Assembly: GCF_004851605.1 (NCBI RefSeq)
Contig: NZ_CP031093.1
Coordinates: forward strand, 248,001 to 312,000
Source of the DNA: Hydrocarboniclastica marina
GTDB lineage: Bacteria; Pseudomonadota; Gammaproteobacteria; Pseudomonadales; Oleiphilaceae
DNA length: 64,000 nt
Direction of reading: 5' to 3'
A program made the translations under genes and the position numbers. The notes under the pieces are model-generated. The model was not told the DNA's origin, did no database searches, and saw only the letters and a list, made by a program, of their open reading frames with translations. This document shows positions 46,341 to 56,290 of this stretch, in pieces. The stretch's first letter is position 1. Each line of letters opens with the position of its first letter.

Positions 46341-47519
46341 ATGGGGTTTTACGGTCTGCTTGACCTTCCGGTCTGGCAGTTAGTGCTAATCGCACTAGCC
46401 CTTACGCACATCACGATTGTCAGCACGACAGTTTATTTGCACCGCCACTCCGCGCACAACGCAGTTGATCTGCATCCAGCCCTGGCACATTTTTTCCGGT
46501 TCTGGCTCTGGCTCACAACGGCCACGGTGACAAAGGAGTGGACTGCGATCCATCGCAAACACCACGCGACCTGTGAAACAGAAGATGACCCCCATAGCCC
46601 GGTAATCAAGGGTATCCGGAAGGTTCTGTTCGAAGGGGCTGAGTTGTATGCCGAAGCGGCGACAGAGGAAACCTGCGCCCGCTATGGCCAGCGTACGCCC
46701 GAGGACTGGATTGAGCGCAACCTTTATACCCCTCGCAGCACCTGGGGTGTAATTCTTATGGCGGCAATTGATCTCGCCCTGTTCGGTGTGCACGGCATCT
46801 GGATCTGGGCGATCCAGATGATGTGGATTCCTGTGTGGGCCGCAGGCGTGGTGAACGGGATCGGTCACTACTGGGGCTACCGCAACTACGAATGCGCCGA
46901 TAACGCCCGGAACATCTTCCCGATCGGTATACTGATCGGCGGGGAAGAACTGCACAACAACCATCACACGTTCCCGAACTCACCGAAGTTGTCCCGCCGC
47001 TGGTGGGAGCTGGATATCGGTTGGGCCTGGATAAGGCTGTTCCAGCTGTTTGGGCTGGCCCGACCCAAAAGCATCAATCCTATTGCCCACCAGATTCCCG
47101 GGAAGCATGAAGTTGACCTTGAAACAGTGCAGGCCATTGCCAACGCGCGGTTTCAGGTGCTACGCCAGTATCATCGTCAGGTTCTTTTTCCGGTATTGCG
47201 CCAGCATCGGGAGCGGCTTTCCGGAGAAGGGCGCCAGCTTTACAACCGCGCACGTAAGTTGCTCACGCGGGAGGCAAGTCTGATTGCGCCTGAAGAACGG
47301 GAGCGGCTCGATAACCTGCTCCGCGACAACGCTGCGATCAGAACCATCTACGAGAAAAGCCACGAGCTGCAGTTGATCTGGCAACGCCGGGCCGGGCTGC
47401 GTCCTCAGGATCGCATGCAGGCGCTGTTGGAGTGGTGCCGTCAGGCTGAACAGAGTGGCATCCGTTATCTCGAAGAGTTTGCCGCACAGCTGCGAAGCTA
47501 TTCCCTGCGCCCGGCCTGA
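46341..47519 (+). CDS. Acyl-CoA/acyl-lipid delta-9 fatty acid desaturase
   Basis: A 392-residue membrane di-iron desaturase. The three histidine boxes are HRHSAH (about residues 34-39), HRKHH (about 72-76) and HNNHH (about 210-214). Hydrophobic segments lie around 10-30, 48-65 and 150-185. An unusual helical C-terminal extension (about 260-392) is rich in Arg, Gln and Leu. GAGGA precedes the ATG. It would introduce a cis double bond into acyl chains, changing membrane fluidity. It is likely controlled by the operator just upstream. Confidence 0.88.
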   Translation: MGFYGLLDLPVWQLVLIALALTHITIVSTTVYLHRHSAHNAVDLHPALAHFFRFWLWLTTATVTKEWTAIHRKHHATCETEDDPHSPVIKGIRKVLFEGAELYAEAATEETCARYGQRTPEDWIERNLYTPRSTWGVILMAAIDLALFGVHGIWIWAIQMMWIPVWAAGVVNGIGHYWGYRNYECADNARNIFPIGILIGGEELHNNHHTFPNSPKLSRRWWELDIGWAWIRLFQLFGLARPKSINPIAHQIPGKHEVDLETVQAIANARFQVLRQYHRQVLFPVLRQHRERLSGEGRQLYNRARKLLTREASLIAPEERERLDNLLRDNAAIRTIYEKSHELQLIWQRRAGLRPQDRMQALLEWCRQAEQSGIRYLEEFAAQLRSYSLRPA

Positions 47520-47537
47520 TCGGCGCTGGCGTATCCC

Positions 47538-47571
47538 AACCCTGGGCCGGCCACCGGCTCAGGGTTTTTTT
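47538..47571 (+). terminator. Intrinsic terminator of the desaturase gene
   Basis: AACCCTGGGCCGG pairs, with one bulge, with CCGGCTCAGGGTT around the loop CCA, followed by a run of seven T. It ends the plus-strand transcript just before the convergent rsmD. Confidence 0.9.
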
Positions 47572-47581
47572 ATTCCTGTCT

Positions 47582-48196
47582 TTAAGGTGCCGTTCTGCGG
47601 AACAGTTGATAGCGGAGCTGGCCGGCCTCTTTCTGACGGTGGCTGATCCATGTCGTCGGCAGAGTTGATGGTGCGGTCTCTTTTTCGTATTCCACGTAGA
47701 TATACCCGCCCGGTGCGACCCAGTTGCCGCTTTCCAGCAGCGGTAAAATGCGGTCGAGCCAACCTGCTCTGAAGGGTGGGTCCAGAAAGACAATATCGAA
47801 AGGTCTGGCTGCCGGCTGTGCCAGATATTGCAAAGCGTCACCGGTCCAGACCTGCCCGGTCGTGGCCCCGAGCAGCTCCAGATTTTTTCTGAGTATCCTG
47901 GCGGCGGACGCATCATACTCGACAAAGAAAGCTTCGCTCGCTCCCCGGCTCAATGCTTCCAGGCCCAAAGCGCCGCTGCCGGCGAAAAGGTCGAGGCAGC
48001 GTGCACCTGCAATGGTTGGTGCCAGCCAATTGAAGAGCGTCTCTCGGACCCGGTCGGGGGTCGGTCTCAGGCCCGGGATTTCCTCAAAAGTCAGCCTGCG
48101 ACTTCGCCAAACGCCAGCGATCAGGCGGAGCTTGGACTCCTGGCGAGCGGTGTGCTGTTTTGCAGCCCGCGCGGGCCGAGAAGGAGGGCGAGCCAT
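47582..48196 (-). CDS. rsmD: 16S rRNA (guanine966-N2)-methyltransferase
   Basis: A 204-residue SAM-dependent methyltransferase. Motif I is LDLFAGSGALGLEALSRGA (about residues 64-82) and the catalytic motif is FLDPPFRAG (about 138). The N-terminal part (GVWRSRRLTF, TPDRVRETLFNWL) is typical of RsmD. It is divergent from ftsY, the conserved arrangement. Confidence 0.95.
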   Translation of the reverse strand: MARPPSRPARAAKQHTARQESKLRLIAGVWRSRRLTFEEIPGLRPTPDRVRETLFNWLAPTIAGARCLDLFAGSGALGLEALSRGASEAFFVEYDASAARILRKNLELLGATTGQVWTGDALQYLAQPAARPFDIVFLDPPFRAGWLDRILPLLESGNWVAPGGYIYVEYEKETAPSTLPTTWISHRQKEAGQLRYQLFRRTAP

Positions 48197-48382
48197 AGGG
48201 GTCTCCGCTTGTGAAATCTAATAGTCTCGGCTCGTGAGCTCGAACATGTGCCAGCATTGGCCCGCGATGCCGACGCGCTTATGTTACGCCGGCTCCCGCC
48301 CCTTCACCAACCGCCGTGATCTTTCTGAGTAGCCTGTTAGAATACCGCTTCTTTTTTCATTGACGACAACGGACTGAATTCC

Positions 48383-49579
48383 ATGACACTAGAACAGTGG
48401 CTTGATATAGGCATTCTGGCACTACTGGTACTTGTCTTCGTCTTCGACTTAATCTCGCGGCGGAGTGTTATACCCAAGCCAGTGCCAGTGCCCCAGCGCG
48501 AGCTGGAGCGAAAGCCCGATGAACAAGCCGAGCTTGAGCGCCAGCCCGAGCCAGACCAGCGGGAAGCCGTACCAGAGCAGCGGGAAGTTGTGCCTGCGGC
48601 AGAGAAGCCCCCGGTCCCGGTCGAGCCGCCGCAGCCCCCCGTGGCGGTCGAGCCACCGGAGCAGGTCAGTGTCTTTCAGCGAATCCGGCAGGGCCTGGGT
48701 AAGACCCGCGCCGGGTTCGCCGAGAGCCTGTCGGGCCTTTTCCGGGGCCGTAAGAGCATCGATGATGAGCTCCTGGAAGACATCGAAACGCTGCTCCTGA
48801 CCGCCGATGTGGGCATGACGGCGACGACAGAGATCATTGATTCGCTGACACAAAAGCTGGAGCGGAACCAGCTGAACGATGCCGACGAACTTCACGCAGC
48901 GCTAAAAAAAGAGCTTCGGGACCTGCTTGAGCCCAGTTCGGAATCACTGGAGCTGGACTCTGGCAAGAAGCCCTACATCATATTGATGGTCGGCGTTAAC
49001 GGTGTCGGCAAGACCACCACGATCGGCAAGTTGGCCAAGCGCTTTCAGGGGCAGGGCAAATCCGTACTGCTGGCAGCGGGTGACACTTTTCGTGCGGCGG
49101 CGGTGGAGCAGCTGCAGGTATGGGGTGAGCGCAACAACGTCCCGGTTATCGCGCAGGAGAAAGGCGCGGACAGTGCCTCGGTTATTTTTGATGCCATTCA
49201 GGCAGGTCAGTCGCGCGGAGCCGATGTCGTTATCGCCGACACCGCAGGACGTCTGCAGAATAAAGACAATCTTATGTCTGAGCTGCAGAAAGTGGTGCGG
49301 GTCATGAAAAAACTCGATGAGTCCGCACCGCACGAAGTCATGCTCGTGCTGGACGCCGGCACCGGCCAGAACGCCTTGAGCCAGGCCCAGGTATTCCAGC
49401 AGGCAGTCGGCGTGACGGGGATAACCCTCACCAAACTGGACGGGACGGCGAAAGGCGGGATCATTTTCGCAATAGCGCGCCAGCTGAAGCTGCCTATACG
49501 GTTTATTGGCGTGGGCGAGCAGGTTGATGATCTCCGCCCATTCGAGGCGGAAGAGTTCGTGCAGGCGTTGTTCGACTGA
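48383..49579 (+). CDS. ftsY: Signal recognition particle receptor FtsY
   Basis: A 398-residue SRP GTPase that docks ribosome-nascent chain complexes at SecYEG. A short hydrophobic N-terminus (residues 6-20) is followed by an acidic Pro/Glu/Gln-rich A region (to about 90), then the N and G domains. G1 is GVNGVGKTTTIGKLA (about 201), the DTAGR motif is IADTAGRLQNK and TKLDGTAKGG is G4. It is the first gene of ftsY-ftsE-ftsX. Confidence 0.96.
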   Translation: MTLEQWLDIGILALLVLVFVFDLISRRSVIPKPVPVPQRELERKPDEQAELERQPEPDQREAVPEQREVVPAAEKPPVPVEPPQPPVAVEPPEQVSVFQRIRQGLGKTRAGFAESLSGLFRGRKSIDDELLEDIETLLLTADVGMTATTEIIDSLTQKLERNQLNDADELHAALKKELRDLLEPSSESLELDSGKKPYIILMVGVNGVGKTTTIGKLAKRFQGQGKSVLLAAGDTFRAAAVEQLQVWGERNNVPVIAQEKGADSASVIFDAIQAGQSRGADVVIADTAGRLQNKDNLMSELQKVVRVMKKLDESAPHEVMLVLDAGTGQNALSQAQVFQQAVGVTGITLTKLDGTAKGGIIFAIARQLKLPIRFIGVGEQVDDLRPFEAEEFVQALFD

Positions 49580-49677
49580 ACTGACGTGATCTCTGCTAGT
49601 CTGAATCACCAAGGCCGGCCCCACGCCTGGCGCAGGCAGCAAGCCGGCAAATCAAGCCCAGCAGAGTTTGGACTCGA

Positions 49678-50370
49678 ATGATCCATTTCCAGAATGTATG
49701 CAAGCGGTACCAGGGCGGACATGAAGCGCTGGCAGGGGTGACTTTTCACCTCCAGCGCGGCGAAATGGCCTTTCTCACCGGGCACTCCGGTGCGGGTAAA
49801 AGCACGCTCCTGAAGCTTGTAATGTTGATGGAGCGGCCCAGCGAGGGGCGGGTACTGGTGGGCGGCCAATACCTGGACCGTGTTCCGGCCCGGCAGATTC
49901 CCTATATCCGCCGCCATATCGGCGTTGTGTTTCAGAATCACCAGCTACTCTTTGACCGTACCGTGTTTGACAATGTGGCGCTGCCGCTGGAAGTGATGGG
50001 TACTTCGCCGCGAGAAGTCGGGCGGAGGGTGCGGGCGGCGCTCGACAAAGTGGGATTGTTGAGCAAGGAACGGCTCAACCCGGTGCAGCTTTCAGGCGGC
50101 GAACAGCAACGTGTCGGCATTGCCCGGGCGGTGGTCAATAAGCCGCCGGTACTGCTGGCGGATGAGCCTACGGGTAACCTTGACCCGGAGCTGTCTTCGG
50201 ACATCATGCATCTGTTCGAACAATTCAACCAGGTTGGGGTTACCGTGCTGATAGCCAGTCATGACATTGCCCTGATCCGGCACCTGGGCCGGCGCGTCAT
50301 GACGCTCGCTAATGGCCAACTACGCTCTGGTGACTTTATGCCCCGGGAGAACAGTCTCTATGGCATCTGA
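49678..50370 (+). CDS. ftsE: Cell division ATP-binding protein FtsE
   Basis: A 230-residue ABC ATPase that with FtsX controls septal peptidoglycan hydrolysis through periplasmic activators. Walker A is GHSGAGKST (about residues 36-44), the signature is [16 protein letters not shown], and Walker B is [14 protein letters not shown]. Its end overlaps ftsX by 11 bp. Confidence 0.95.
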   Translation: MIHFQNVCKRYQGGHEALAGVTFHLQRGEMAFLTGHSGAGKSTLLKLVMLMERPSEGRVLVGGQYLDRVPARQIPYIRRHIGVVFQNHQLLFDRTVFDNVALPLEVMGTSPREVGRRVRAALDKVGLLSKERLNPVQLSGGEQQRVGIARAVVNKPPVLLADEPTGNLDPELSSDIMHLFEQFNQVGVTVLIASHDIALIRHLGRRVMTLANGQLRSGDFMPRENSLYGI

Positions 50371-51388
50371 GCGCCGGGTGAGCCGTACCGGGAAAAGCCC
50401 CGCACCCGGGGAGAGGCGGGCGCAGCAACCAGGCGCCCGTGGCGCCGGCGCTCTCCGCTCCTGGCGGGATCCGCTGGACTCCTACCTGGCCCACCACCGT
50501 AAAACCGCCGGCGAAAGTGGCAGGCGCATGTTGCAGTCGCCGCTCTCCAGCCTCATGACCTGGTTGGTTATGGGCATAGCTATGGCTTTGCCGGTATGTC
50601 TTATGCTGTTGCTGGGGAGTCTGCAGAGCGTGGCACAGGGCTGGGAAGACGCGGCCCGTATCAACGTTTACCTGGCGGAGGGTGTGGATGAGTCGGCCGC
50701 TGGCGAACTGCGCAGGGAGCTCGCGTTACGTGATGGGATCGAAACGGTACTGTTCATACCACGGGACCAGGCGCTGGCGGAGTTCCGTGCATCGTCCGGG
50801 TTGGGGAACGCCCTGGATTACCTCGATCAGAACCCATTACCTCATACGTTGGTTGTCACGCCTGCGGCCACTTACCGCAGTCAGGACGATCTGAGCCGGC
50901 TGGGCACGAGTATCCGCGGTATCGACGGTGTGGATCAGGTCCAGGTCGATTTGCAGTGGCTCCAGCGGCTCAACACCATCGCCGATATCCTGCAGCGGGG
51001 CGTTACGGCTCTCTCACTGCTTCTGGCCGCGGCGGTCATACTGGTTATCGGCAATACTATTCGTCTGGCTATCGAGAGCCGGCGCGATGAGATACTGATT
51101 GTGAAACTGGTAGGTGGAACCGATGCGTTTGTCCGGCGGCCCTTTCTCTATACTGGCGTCTGGTATGGGCTGGGCGGCGCGCTGGTGGCCTGGTGGCTGG
51201 TCGAAATTGCGTTCTGGTGGGTGGGCGGTCCGGTCGAGCAGCTTGGCGCCCTTTATGGCGGCGGTTTCAGCCTGCAGGGATTACCGTTCGGATCGGGGCT
51301 GCTATTGCTGCTGGTCGGGGTGGGTCTGGGGTGGCTTGGTTCGTGGGTTGCGGTAAAACGGCATCTCAAGGCGATAGAGCCAACCTGA
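50360..51388 (+). CDS. ftsX: Cell division protein FtsX
   Basis: A 342-residue permease-like membrane protein with four transmembrane helices (about residues 75-97, 225-245, 270-292 and 312-335). A periplasmic loop (about 100-210) binds septal hydrolase activators in relatives. The N-terminal 55 residues are basic and Pro/Gly-rich, as in other gammaproteobacterial FtsX. ATG 50360 has GGGAG upstream; a start at 50312 would overlap ftsE by 59 bp and is not preferred. Confidence 0.93.
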   Translation: MASERRVSRTGKSPAPGERRAQQPGARGAGALRSWRDPLDSYLAHHRKTAGESGRRMLQSPLSSLMTWLVMGIAMALPVCLMLLLGSLQSVAQGWEDAARINVYLAEGVDESAAGELRRELALRDGIETVLFIPRDQALAEFRASSGLGNALDYLDQNPLPHTLVVTPAATYRSQDDLSRLGTSIRGIDGVDQVQVDLQWLQRLNTIADILQRGVTALSLLLAAAVILVIGNTIRLAIESRRDEILIVKLVGGTDAFVRRPFLYTGVWYGLGGALVAWWLVEIAFWWVGGPVEQLGALYGGGFSLQGLPFGSGLLLLLVGVGLGWLGSWVAVKRHLKAIEPT

Positions 51389-51608
51389 GCCGGGCCCGGG
51401 AAGGGAACTCTTTGACAGTTCCCGAGTCATACCCAGCTGATAGCCTGGCGCCCTAGTGCAGGCTAGAGTGCAGACTGAAAGGTCAGCGCAGTAGACTAAC
51501 GGCAGTGCTTGCAATCATTCCGGAATATGGGTGTAAACTTAGTCGCTCTTTGTCCGGCAGTTTTTTAAAGTGGTACGATAGGTAATCAATATTCAGTGGA
51601 GAGATAAT

Positions 51609-52481
51609 ATGGCAACAGGTATGCAGCTGGTCAGTCGACTGGTACCGGGGGGCAACCTGGAAGCATACATTCAGGCTGCCAACGCGATTCCGGTTTTAAC
51701 TCTAGAGGAAGAACGCGATCTGGCCGAACGTCTGCAGCGGGACGAAGATCTCGATGCGGCACGGCGGCTGGTATTGTCCCACTTGCGCTTTGTCGTCCAT
51801 ATTGCCCGGAGTTACTCTGGCTACGGTCTTGCCCAGGCCGACCTGATCCAGGAAGGTAACGTCGGGCTGATGAAAGCCGTAAAACGCTTCAATCCCGAGT
51901 TTGGAGTGCGGCTGGTTTCTTTTGCCGTACATTGGATCAAAGCCGAAATCCACGAGTACATTCTGCGTAACTGGCGGATCGTGAAAGTGGCGACCACCAA
52001 GGCTCAGCGCAAGCTGTTCTTCAACCTCCGCAGTGCCAAGAAGCGCCTGGGTTGGATGAATAATGCCGAAGTGAACGCGATTGCAGAAGACCTCGGGGTT
52101 GAACCCAAAGTCGTCCGGCAGATGGAAGGGCGGCTGTCAGCGCAGGACGCTTCATTTGACGGCCCGGCTGATGACGACGATGACTCGGCCTGGCAGGCGC
52201 CCGCCCATTCGATCCAGGACAACCGCTACGACCCTGCGGTCATGCTGGAGAATTCGGACTGGACCGAGGACTCGAACTCGCGCCTGATGGAAGCACTGGC
52301 AGAGCTCGACGAACGGAGCCAGGATATCCTGCGTCAGCGCTGGTTGTCCGAAGGCAAGGCGACATTGCATGATCTCGCGGCTCAGTACGGCATCTCTGCA
52401 GAGCGGGTCAGGCAGCTTGAGAAAAATGCCATGAAGAAAATCCGCAAAGCAATTGGTGAAGTAGGGGCAGCCGCGGCGTAA
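51609..52481 (+). CDS. rpoH: RNA polymerase sigma factor RpoH (sigma-32)
   Basis: A 290-residue heat shock sigma factor. Region 2 contains [27 protein letters not shown] and [20 protein letters not shown] (separate helices). The RpoH box QRKLFFNLR (about 134-142) is diagnostic. Region 4 ends with [26 protein letters not shown]. It follows ftsX, as in many gammaproteobacteria, after 220 bp that likely hold its own promoters. Confidence 0.96.
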   Translation: MATGMQLVSRLVPGGNLEAYIQAANAIPVLTLEEERDLAERLQRDEDLDAARRLVLSHLRFVVHIARSYSGYGLAQADLIQEGNVGLMKAVKRFNPEFGVRLVSFAVHWIKAEIHEYILRNWRIVKVATTKAQRKLFFNLRSAKKRLGWMNNAEVNAIAEDLGVEPKVVRQMEGRLSAQDASFDGPADDDDDSAWQAPAHSIQDNRYDPAVMLENSDWTEDSNSRLMEALAELDERSQDILRQRWLSEGKATLHDLAAQYGISAERVRQLEKNAMKKIRKAIGEVGAAAA

Positions 52482-52800
52482 CCCGTGATAAACCTGCTGG
52501 AAAACAAAAAGCCGCACACCATGTGCGGCTTTTTGTTTATAAGTCGGTCGCGTTTAACGCTTGGCTAAATTGAGCGGTATGTTTTTTTGGCATAGAGGCG
52601 CATACTGCCTGGGCTACGTGTTTTAATGTTTATCTGTCTATAGTGGCGACATGGAGCCGCAGTTACGAACTTGTAACTGGCTCTGTCGGGTAGAGGTTCG
52701 TAACCTGTTCGTTATGGAAACGATAGCGATAGATCCTCGCAGATCGAACGTCAGAAACTCCAGGTTTTCTACTACCTCATCATCGCAGCCGGAGGGAAAG
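52482..52800. other. Intergenic region between rpoH and the response regulator
   Basis: 319 bp containing the rpoH terminator and the presumed promoter of the two-component operon. In-frame ATGs at 52651 and 52714 could extend the response regulator, but the added residues are not receiver-like. Confidence 0.5.
52505..52535 (+). terminator. Intrinsic terminator after rpoH
   Basis: AAAAAGCCGCACA and TGTGCGGCTTTTT form a perfect stem around the loop CCA, followed by T residues. The structure is near-symmetric, so it may also act on the other strand. Confidence 0.95.
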
Positions 52801-53481
52801 GTGCGCGTATTAGTCATTGAAGACGATCAGGATGTTGCATCCTATCTGGTAAAAGGGCTCCGGGAGTCCGACTTTGTCGTGGACCACGCGGCCGACGGCA
52901 AAGATGGCCTGATGATGGCTGCCAGTGAGTCTTACGATGTAATGATCATAGACCGCATGCTACCGGGAATGGATGGCTTGAACATTATCAAGACCGTCCG
53001 TGCCACAGGCAATCAGACCCCTATTCTTATCCTCAGTGCTCTCGGCGATGTTGATGCCCGGGTGGAAGGTCTGCGGGGAGGCGGTGACGATTACCTTACC
53101 AAGCCATTCTCGTACACCGAACTGCTGGCCCGTATGGACGCACTCGCGCGCCGCTCCAAGCAGACCTCTGAGGCTGAAACTGTCCTCAACGTTGCAGATC
53201 TGGAAATGGATCTACTCGCGCGTACAGTCAAGCGCTCTGGCCAGAACATTGATGTCCAGCCCCGGGAATTCCGGCTTCTGGAATACCTGATGCGCCACGC
53301 CGATCAGGTGGTAACGCGTACCATGCTTCTGGAGAAAGTCTGGGATTATCATTTTGATCCCCAGACCAACGTTATCGACGTACATATCAGCCGTTTGCGT
53401 TCGAAGATCGACAAGGGATTCGATAAGCCTTTGCTGCATACGGTTCGGGGTGCCGGGTATATGCTCCGTGAAGAAACTTAG
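52801..53481 (+). CDS. OmpR-family response regulator
   Basis: A 226-residue regulator. The receiver domain (residues 1-118) has VIEDDQD at 5-11, the phospho-acceptor Asp51 (MIIDRMLPGMDG) and Lys in YLTKPFS. A winged-helix DNA-binding domain (about 128-224) has LLEYLMRHADQVVTRTMLLE and IDVHISRLRSKID. GTG 52801 is preferred because GGAGGG lies 4-5 bases upstream and the protein then starts MRVLVIEDD, as in CusR/CopR-type relatives. It overlaps the kinase gene by 14 bp. The signal is not known. Confidence 0.9.
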   Translation: MRVLVIEDDQDVASYLVKGLRESDFVVDHAADGKDGLMMAASESYDVMIIDRMLPGMDGLNIIKTVRATGNQTPILILSALGDVDARVEGLRGGGDDYLTKPFSYTELLARMDALARRSKQTSEAETVLNVADLEMDLLARTVKRSGQNIDVQPREFRLLEYLMRHADQVVTRTMLLEKVWDYHFDPQTNVIDVHISRLRSKIDKGFDKPLLHTVRGAGYMLREET

Positions 53482-54961
53482 TCTCTTCCGGACCTCTACC
53501 TTTCAGCTGGCGCTGCTATACATGGTTGTATTTGCAGCGTCTGTTTTTATTCTGCTTGCGTTCATCTACTGGCGTACCGCCGGCTATATCAGCGAACAGA
53601 CTGACGCCACCATCGAAGCCGAGATCGTCGGGCTGGCGGAGCAATACCGTAGCCGTGGTGTAAACGGCCTCATCAGTATCATCCGCGAGCGCGTCGCCCG
53701 CGATCCCAATGCCATGTCTCTCTATCTGTTCACGACAGAGGATTACCTGCGCCTGGCTGGTAACCTTTCCGACTGGCCTGATGTCGAGCTGGAAGGTAGC
53801 GGCTGGATAAACTTTACGCTGGACGAGCGGCTTGGCTGGGAAGGCGAGCCCAGGTTGGCCCGTGCCCGCGTTTTTGAAGTCCAGGGCGGTTTGCGGCTTC
53901 TGGTCGGCCGCGACATCGAAGAGCTTGCCGTTCTCAAGAGCCTGATAGAGCGCGCCATGAACTGGGGCATGGGTGTGACACTGGCCCTGGCCTTGGCTGG
54001 TGGCATCATGTTCAGTCGAACCACCTCACGTCGCATCGAGATAATCAACCTCACAGCGCGCCGCATCATGAACGGCCATCTATCGCTACGCATACCCTCC
54101 CGCGGCACTGACGACGATTTCGACCAACTGGCGGACAATCTCAACCAGATGCTGGATCGTATACAGCACCTGATGGAGGGTATTCGCCATGTGTCCGACA
54201 ATATCGCCCATGATCTGCGCACCCCGCTGACGCGGTTACGCTCCCAGTTGGAAAACACGCTGCTCTCCGTTACGGACGACAAGGCGCGGGACCAGGTGGC
54301 CAGTGCTGTCGCTGAAGCCGACCAGATGTTAGCTACGTTTAATGCGCTCCTTCGCATTGCCCGCCTTGAGACAGGGGGTCGCCTGACCAATGCTGAGCCT
54401 GTGGCACTCGGACGCTTGCTTGAGGATGCGGTTGAACTCTACGGCGCGGTCGCTGAAGACAAAGAACAGCAGCTTCACTTCAAAGTGGACCGGGAAGTCG
54501 AGGTTGAGGGCGACCGGGATCTGCTGTTCCAGGTCGCCAGCAACCTGATCGACAACGCGATCAAATACACCCCGTTCGGCGGCGAGATAACCATTCGGGT
54601 AGATGGTGATCCGACCACTGCTGTGCTGGAAATTTCCGACAGTGGTATCGGTATTCCGGACGATGAGAAGAATCAGGTATTCCAGCGCTTCTACCGGGTT
54701 ACAAAGAGTCGCTCACTGCCGGGAAACGGTTTGGGGCTAAGTCTTGTGCGCGCCGTGGTCGACATGCACCGGGGCGTTATCCGGCTGAGCGACGCCCGGC
54801 CCGGCGACACTATGCCGGGGCTGAAAATTCGTCTTGAGTTTCCAAGATACCGTAAGGAGCGCCGTAAGCGAGTGCTTCAGGCACCGCTGGCAGCAGGACG
54901 GGAACGGAGGAAGGAAAACCTCGGGGGCCCGCCCTCGACGCCCCCATCGAGTGCCAGCTAG
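53468..54961 (+). CDS. Sensor histidine kinase
   Basis: A 497-residue membrane kinase. Transmembrane helices lie at about 12-34 and 160-180, with a periplasmic loop between. HAMP (about 182-235) precedes the HisKA motif with His248 (NIAHDLRTPLTRLR). The ATPase has an N box SNLIDNAIKYTP, DSGIGIPDDEK and GNGLGLSLVRAV. The C-terminal 40 residues are basic and low complexity. GTG 53468 lies inside the regulator gene; translation is coupled. Ligand unknown. Confidence 0.9.
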   Translation: MKKLSLFRTSTFQLALLYMVVFAASVFILLAFIYWRTAGYISEQTDATIEAEIVGLAEQYRSRGVNGLISIIRERVARDPNAMSLYLFTTEDYLRLAGNLSDWPDVELEGSGWINFTLDERLGWEGEPRLARARVFEVQGGLRLLVGRDIEELAVLKSLIERAMNWGMGVTLALALAGGIMFSRTTSRRIEIINLTARRIMNGHLSLRIPSRGTDDDFDQLADNLNQMLDRIQHLMEGIRHVSDNIAHDLRTPLTRLRSQLENTLLSVTDDKARDQVASAVAEADQMLATFNALLRIARLETGGRLTNAEPVALGRLLEDAVELYGAVAEDKEQQLHFKVDREVEVEGDRDLLFQVASNLIDNAIKYTPFGGEITIRVDGDPTTAVLEISDSGIGIPDDEKNQVFQRFYRVTKSRSLPGNGLGLSLVRAVVDMHRGVIRLSDARPGDTMPGLKIRLEFPRYRKERRKRVLQAPLAAGRERRKENLGGPPSTPPSSAS

Positions 54962-55005
54962 GCATGCTTGAGCCTCAACAGGCGTCTGACCGGGACATTG
55001 CCGGC

Positions 55006-55320
55006 TCAGGACTGGCCGGCAATGCCTTTCAGTGTGCTCAGGGTAAAGCGTGCGGGCCACAAGGCGAGGTCTAGCCCGTTCCGGGCAGTCTTTTCGATGC
55101 TGCCGACAATGCGCTCAACCTGAACCCGACGAAAATCAATTCGCGCTTTCAAGCTGTCGACTTCGCCTTCCAGACGCTTCTGCTCAGCCATAAGGTAAGC
55201 AATAACCTGGTGACGATTGATATTGCTGGCGATGCCAAAATCATCAAGCTGATAGCCGACCTGATCAAATCTAACCAAAGCTATGTCGAGTAACGGTTTC
55301 ATGTTCATGGCGTACCCCAT
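55006..55320 (-). CDS. Small coiled-coil protein of unknown function
   Basis: A 104-residue protein, strongly helical, with a coiled coil (AYLMAEQKRLEGEVDSLKAR, about residues 45-64). No family is recognised. Alternative starts MNMKPLLD (55308) or MGYAMNMK (55320) cannot be separated by ribosome binding site. It is convergent with the histidine kinase gene. Confidence 0.55.
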   Translation of the reverse strand: MGYAMNMKPLLDIALVRFDQVGYQLDDFGIASNINRHQVIAYLMAEQKRLEGEVDSLKARIDFRRVQVERIVGSIEKTARNGLDLALWPARFTLSTLKGIAGQS

Positions 55321-55759
55321 CTGTAAATGAGCTTACTCAAACTCCGCGTTCCCATGCAGGGTAAGGCGGAAGGAAGTTGATAAACGAAACTAATCTGTGC
55401 CTCTAGAATTCTCAACCTAAAAACACGCGCTGGCGACACTTAAAGAGAAGGTAATTGGCGAGACACTGGTCAGTAACGCCTTCCGATTAAACTGGATTCT
55501 CAGGTTTCCGGTTGTGGCAACAACCAAATCTGGTCTGTGTTCACACAGATATTGCTCCCTCCAAGACAGCGCTAGCATTGACCCCTTACAGTGGGGTCTT
55601 TTTTTGCCGCCCTGTCGGCATCCTGCCACAGACCGGTTCCGTCCTGCTCCAGTTCGCTGTTATCTTCACCCTGTGTGCGCGCGTCTTCGGGATAGCCTGG
55701 AAAGCCCATCTTGCAGGTCCAGCACCTTCAAATACGCGATAACCATTGGAGCGCAGTTT
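55321..55759 (+). other. Structured leader / possible small RNA region upstream of greB
   Basis: 439 bp without a supported gene. On the plus strand two hairpins (GTTGT-GGCA-ACAAC at 55511-55524 and TCTGTG-TTCA-CACAGA at 55537-55552) precede an intrinsic terminator at 55580-55605. No plus-strand gene ends just before this terminator, so the region may encode a small RNA or an attenuated greB leader. Short frames here lack coding character. Confidence 0.45.
55580..55605 (+). terminator. Intrinsic terminator in the greB leader
   Basis: GACCCC-TTACAGT-GGGGTC followed by seven T residues, all on the plus strand. The minus strand has no T-run after the stem, so direction is clear. It lies 155 bp upstream of greB. 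Confidence 0.88.
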
Positions 55760-56290
55760 GTGATCCGAACAAAACCGGGACCTGATAAAGCCAGTGGGCC
55801 AAGCTACATAACAGCTGAGGGTTTCCACACGCTGAAGGCAGAGCTGAAATATCTGTGGAAAGAGAAGCGTCCGGAAGTCACGCAGGCGGTGAGAGAGGCG
55901 GCAGCGCAAGGTGATCGATCTGAAAATGCCGAATATATTTACGGCAAGAAACAGCTCCGGGAAATTGACCGGCGAATCCGATTTCTGACAAAGCGAACGG
56001 AAGCACTAACGGTCGTCGACCGCCTGCCGGATGATCAGACAAGGGCGTTCTTCGGCGCGTGGGTCACGGTGGAGGAAGTCTCACCCGAAGGGGCGGCGCA
56101 AGAGCACTGTTACCGCATCGTCGGTTCTGACGAGTTTGACCTGAGTCGAGGCTACCTCAGTATCAACTCGCCGATGGCGCGAGCTCTCCTGGGCAAAAGA
56201 GTGGATGACGAAGTGGTAGTCCGAACCCCAACAGGTAGCCGTGAGTGGACTATTATCGAAATCCGTTACCCGGCGTTGGTGGGCGAGTAA
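55760..56290 (+). CDS. greB: Transcription elongation factor GreB
   Basis: A 176-residue Gre factor that stimulates RNA cleavage by backtracked RNA polymerase. The N-terminal coiled coil (about residues 20-95) carries the catalytic acidic tip GDRSENAEYIYGKK. The C-terminal FKBP-like domain has RIVGSDEFDLSRGYLSINSPMARALLGK (separate motifs). GreB-type length and sequence separate it from GreA. GTG 55760 has GGAG 8 bases upstream. Confidence 0.95.
   Translation: MIRTKPGPDKASGPSYITAEGFHTLKAELKYLWKEKRPEVTQAVREAAAQGDRSENAEYIYGKKQLREIDRRIRFLTKRTEALTVVDRLPDDQTRAFFGAWVTVEEVSPEGAAQEHCYRIVGSDEFDLSRGYLSINSPMARALLGKRVDDEVVVRTPTGSREWTIIEIRYPALVGE

Noticed and set aside
55512-55742. A 76-codon plus-strand frame across the greB leader
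   Set aside because: It reads through the intrinsic terminator and shows no conserved features.
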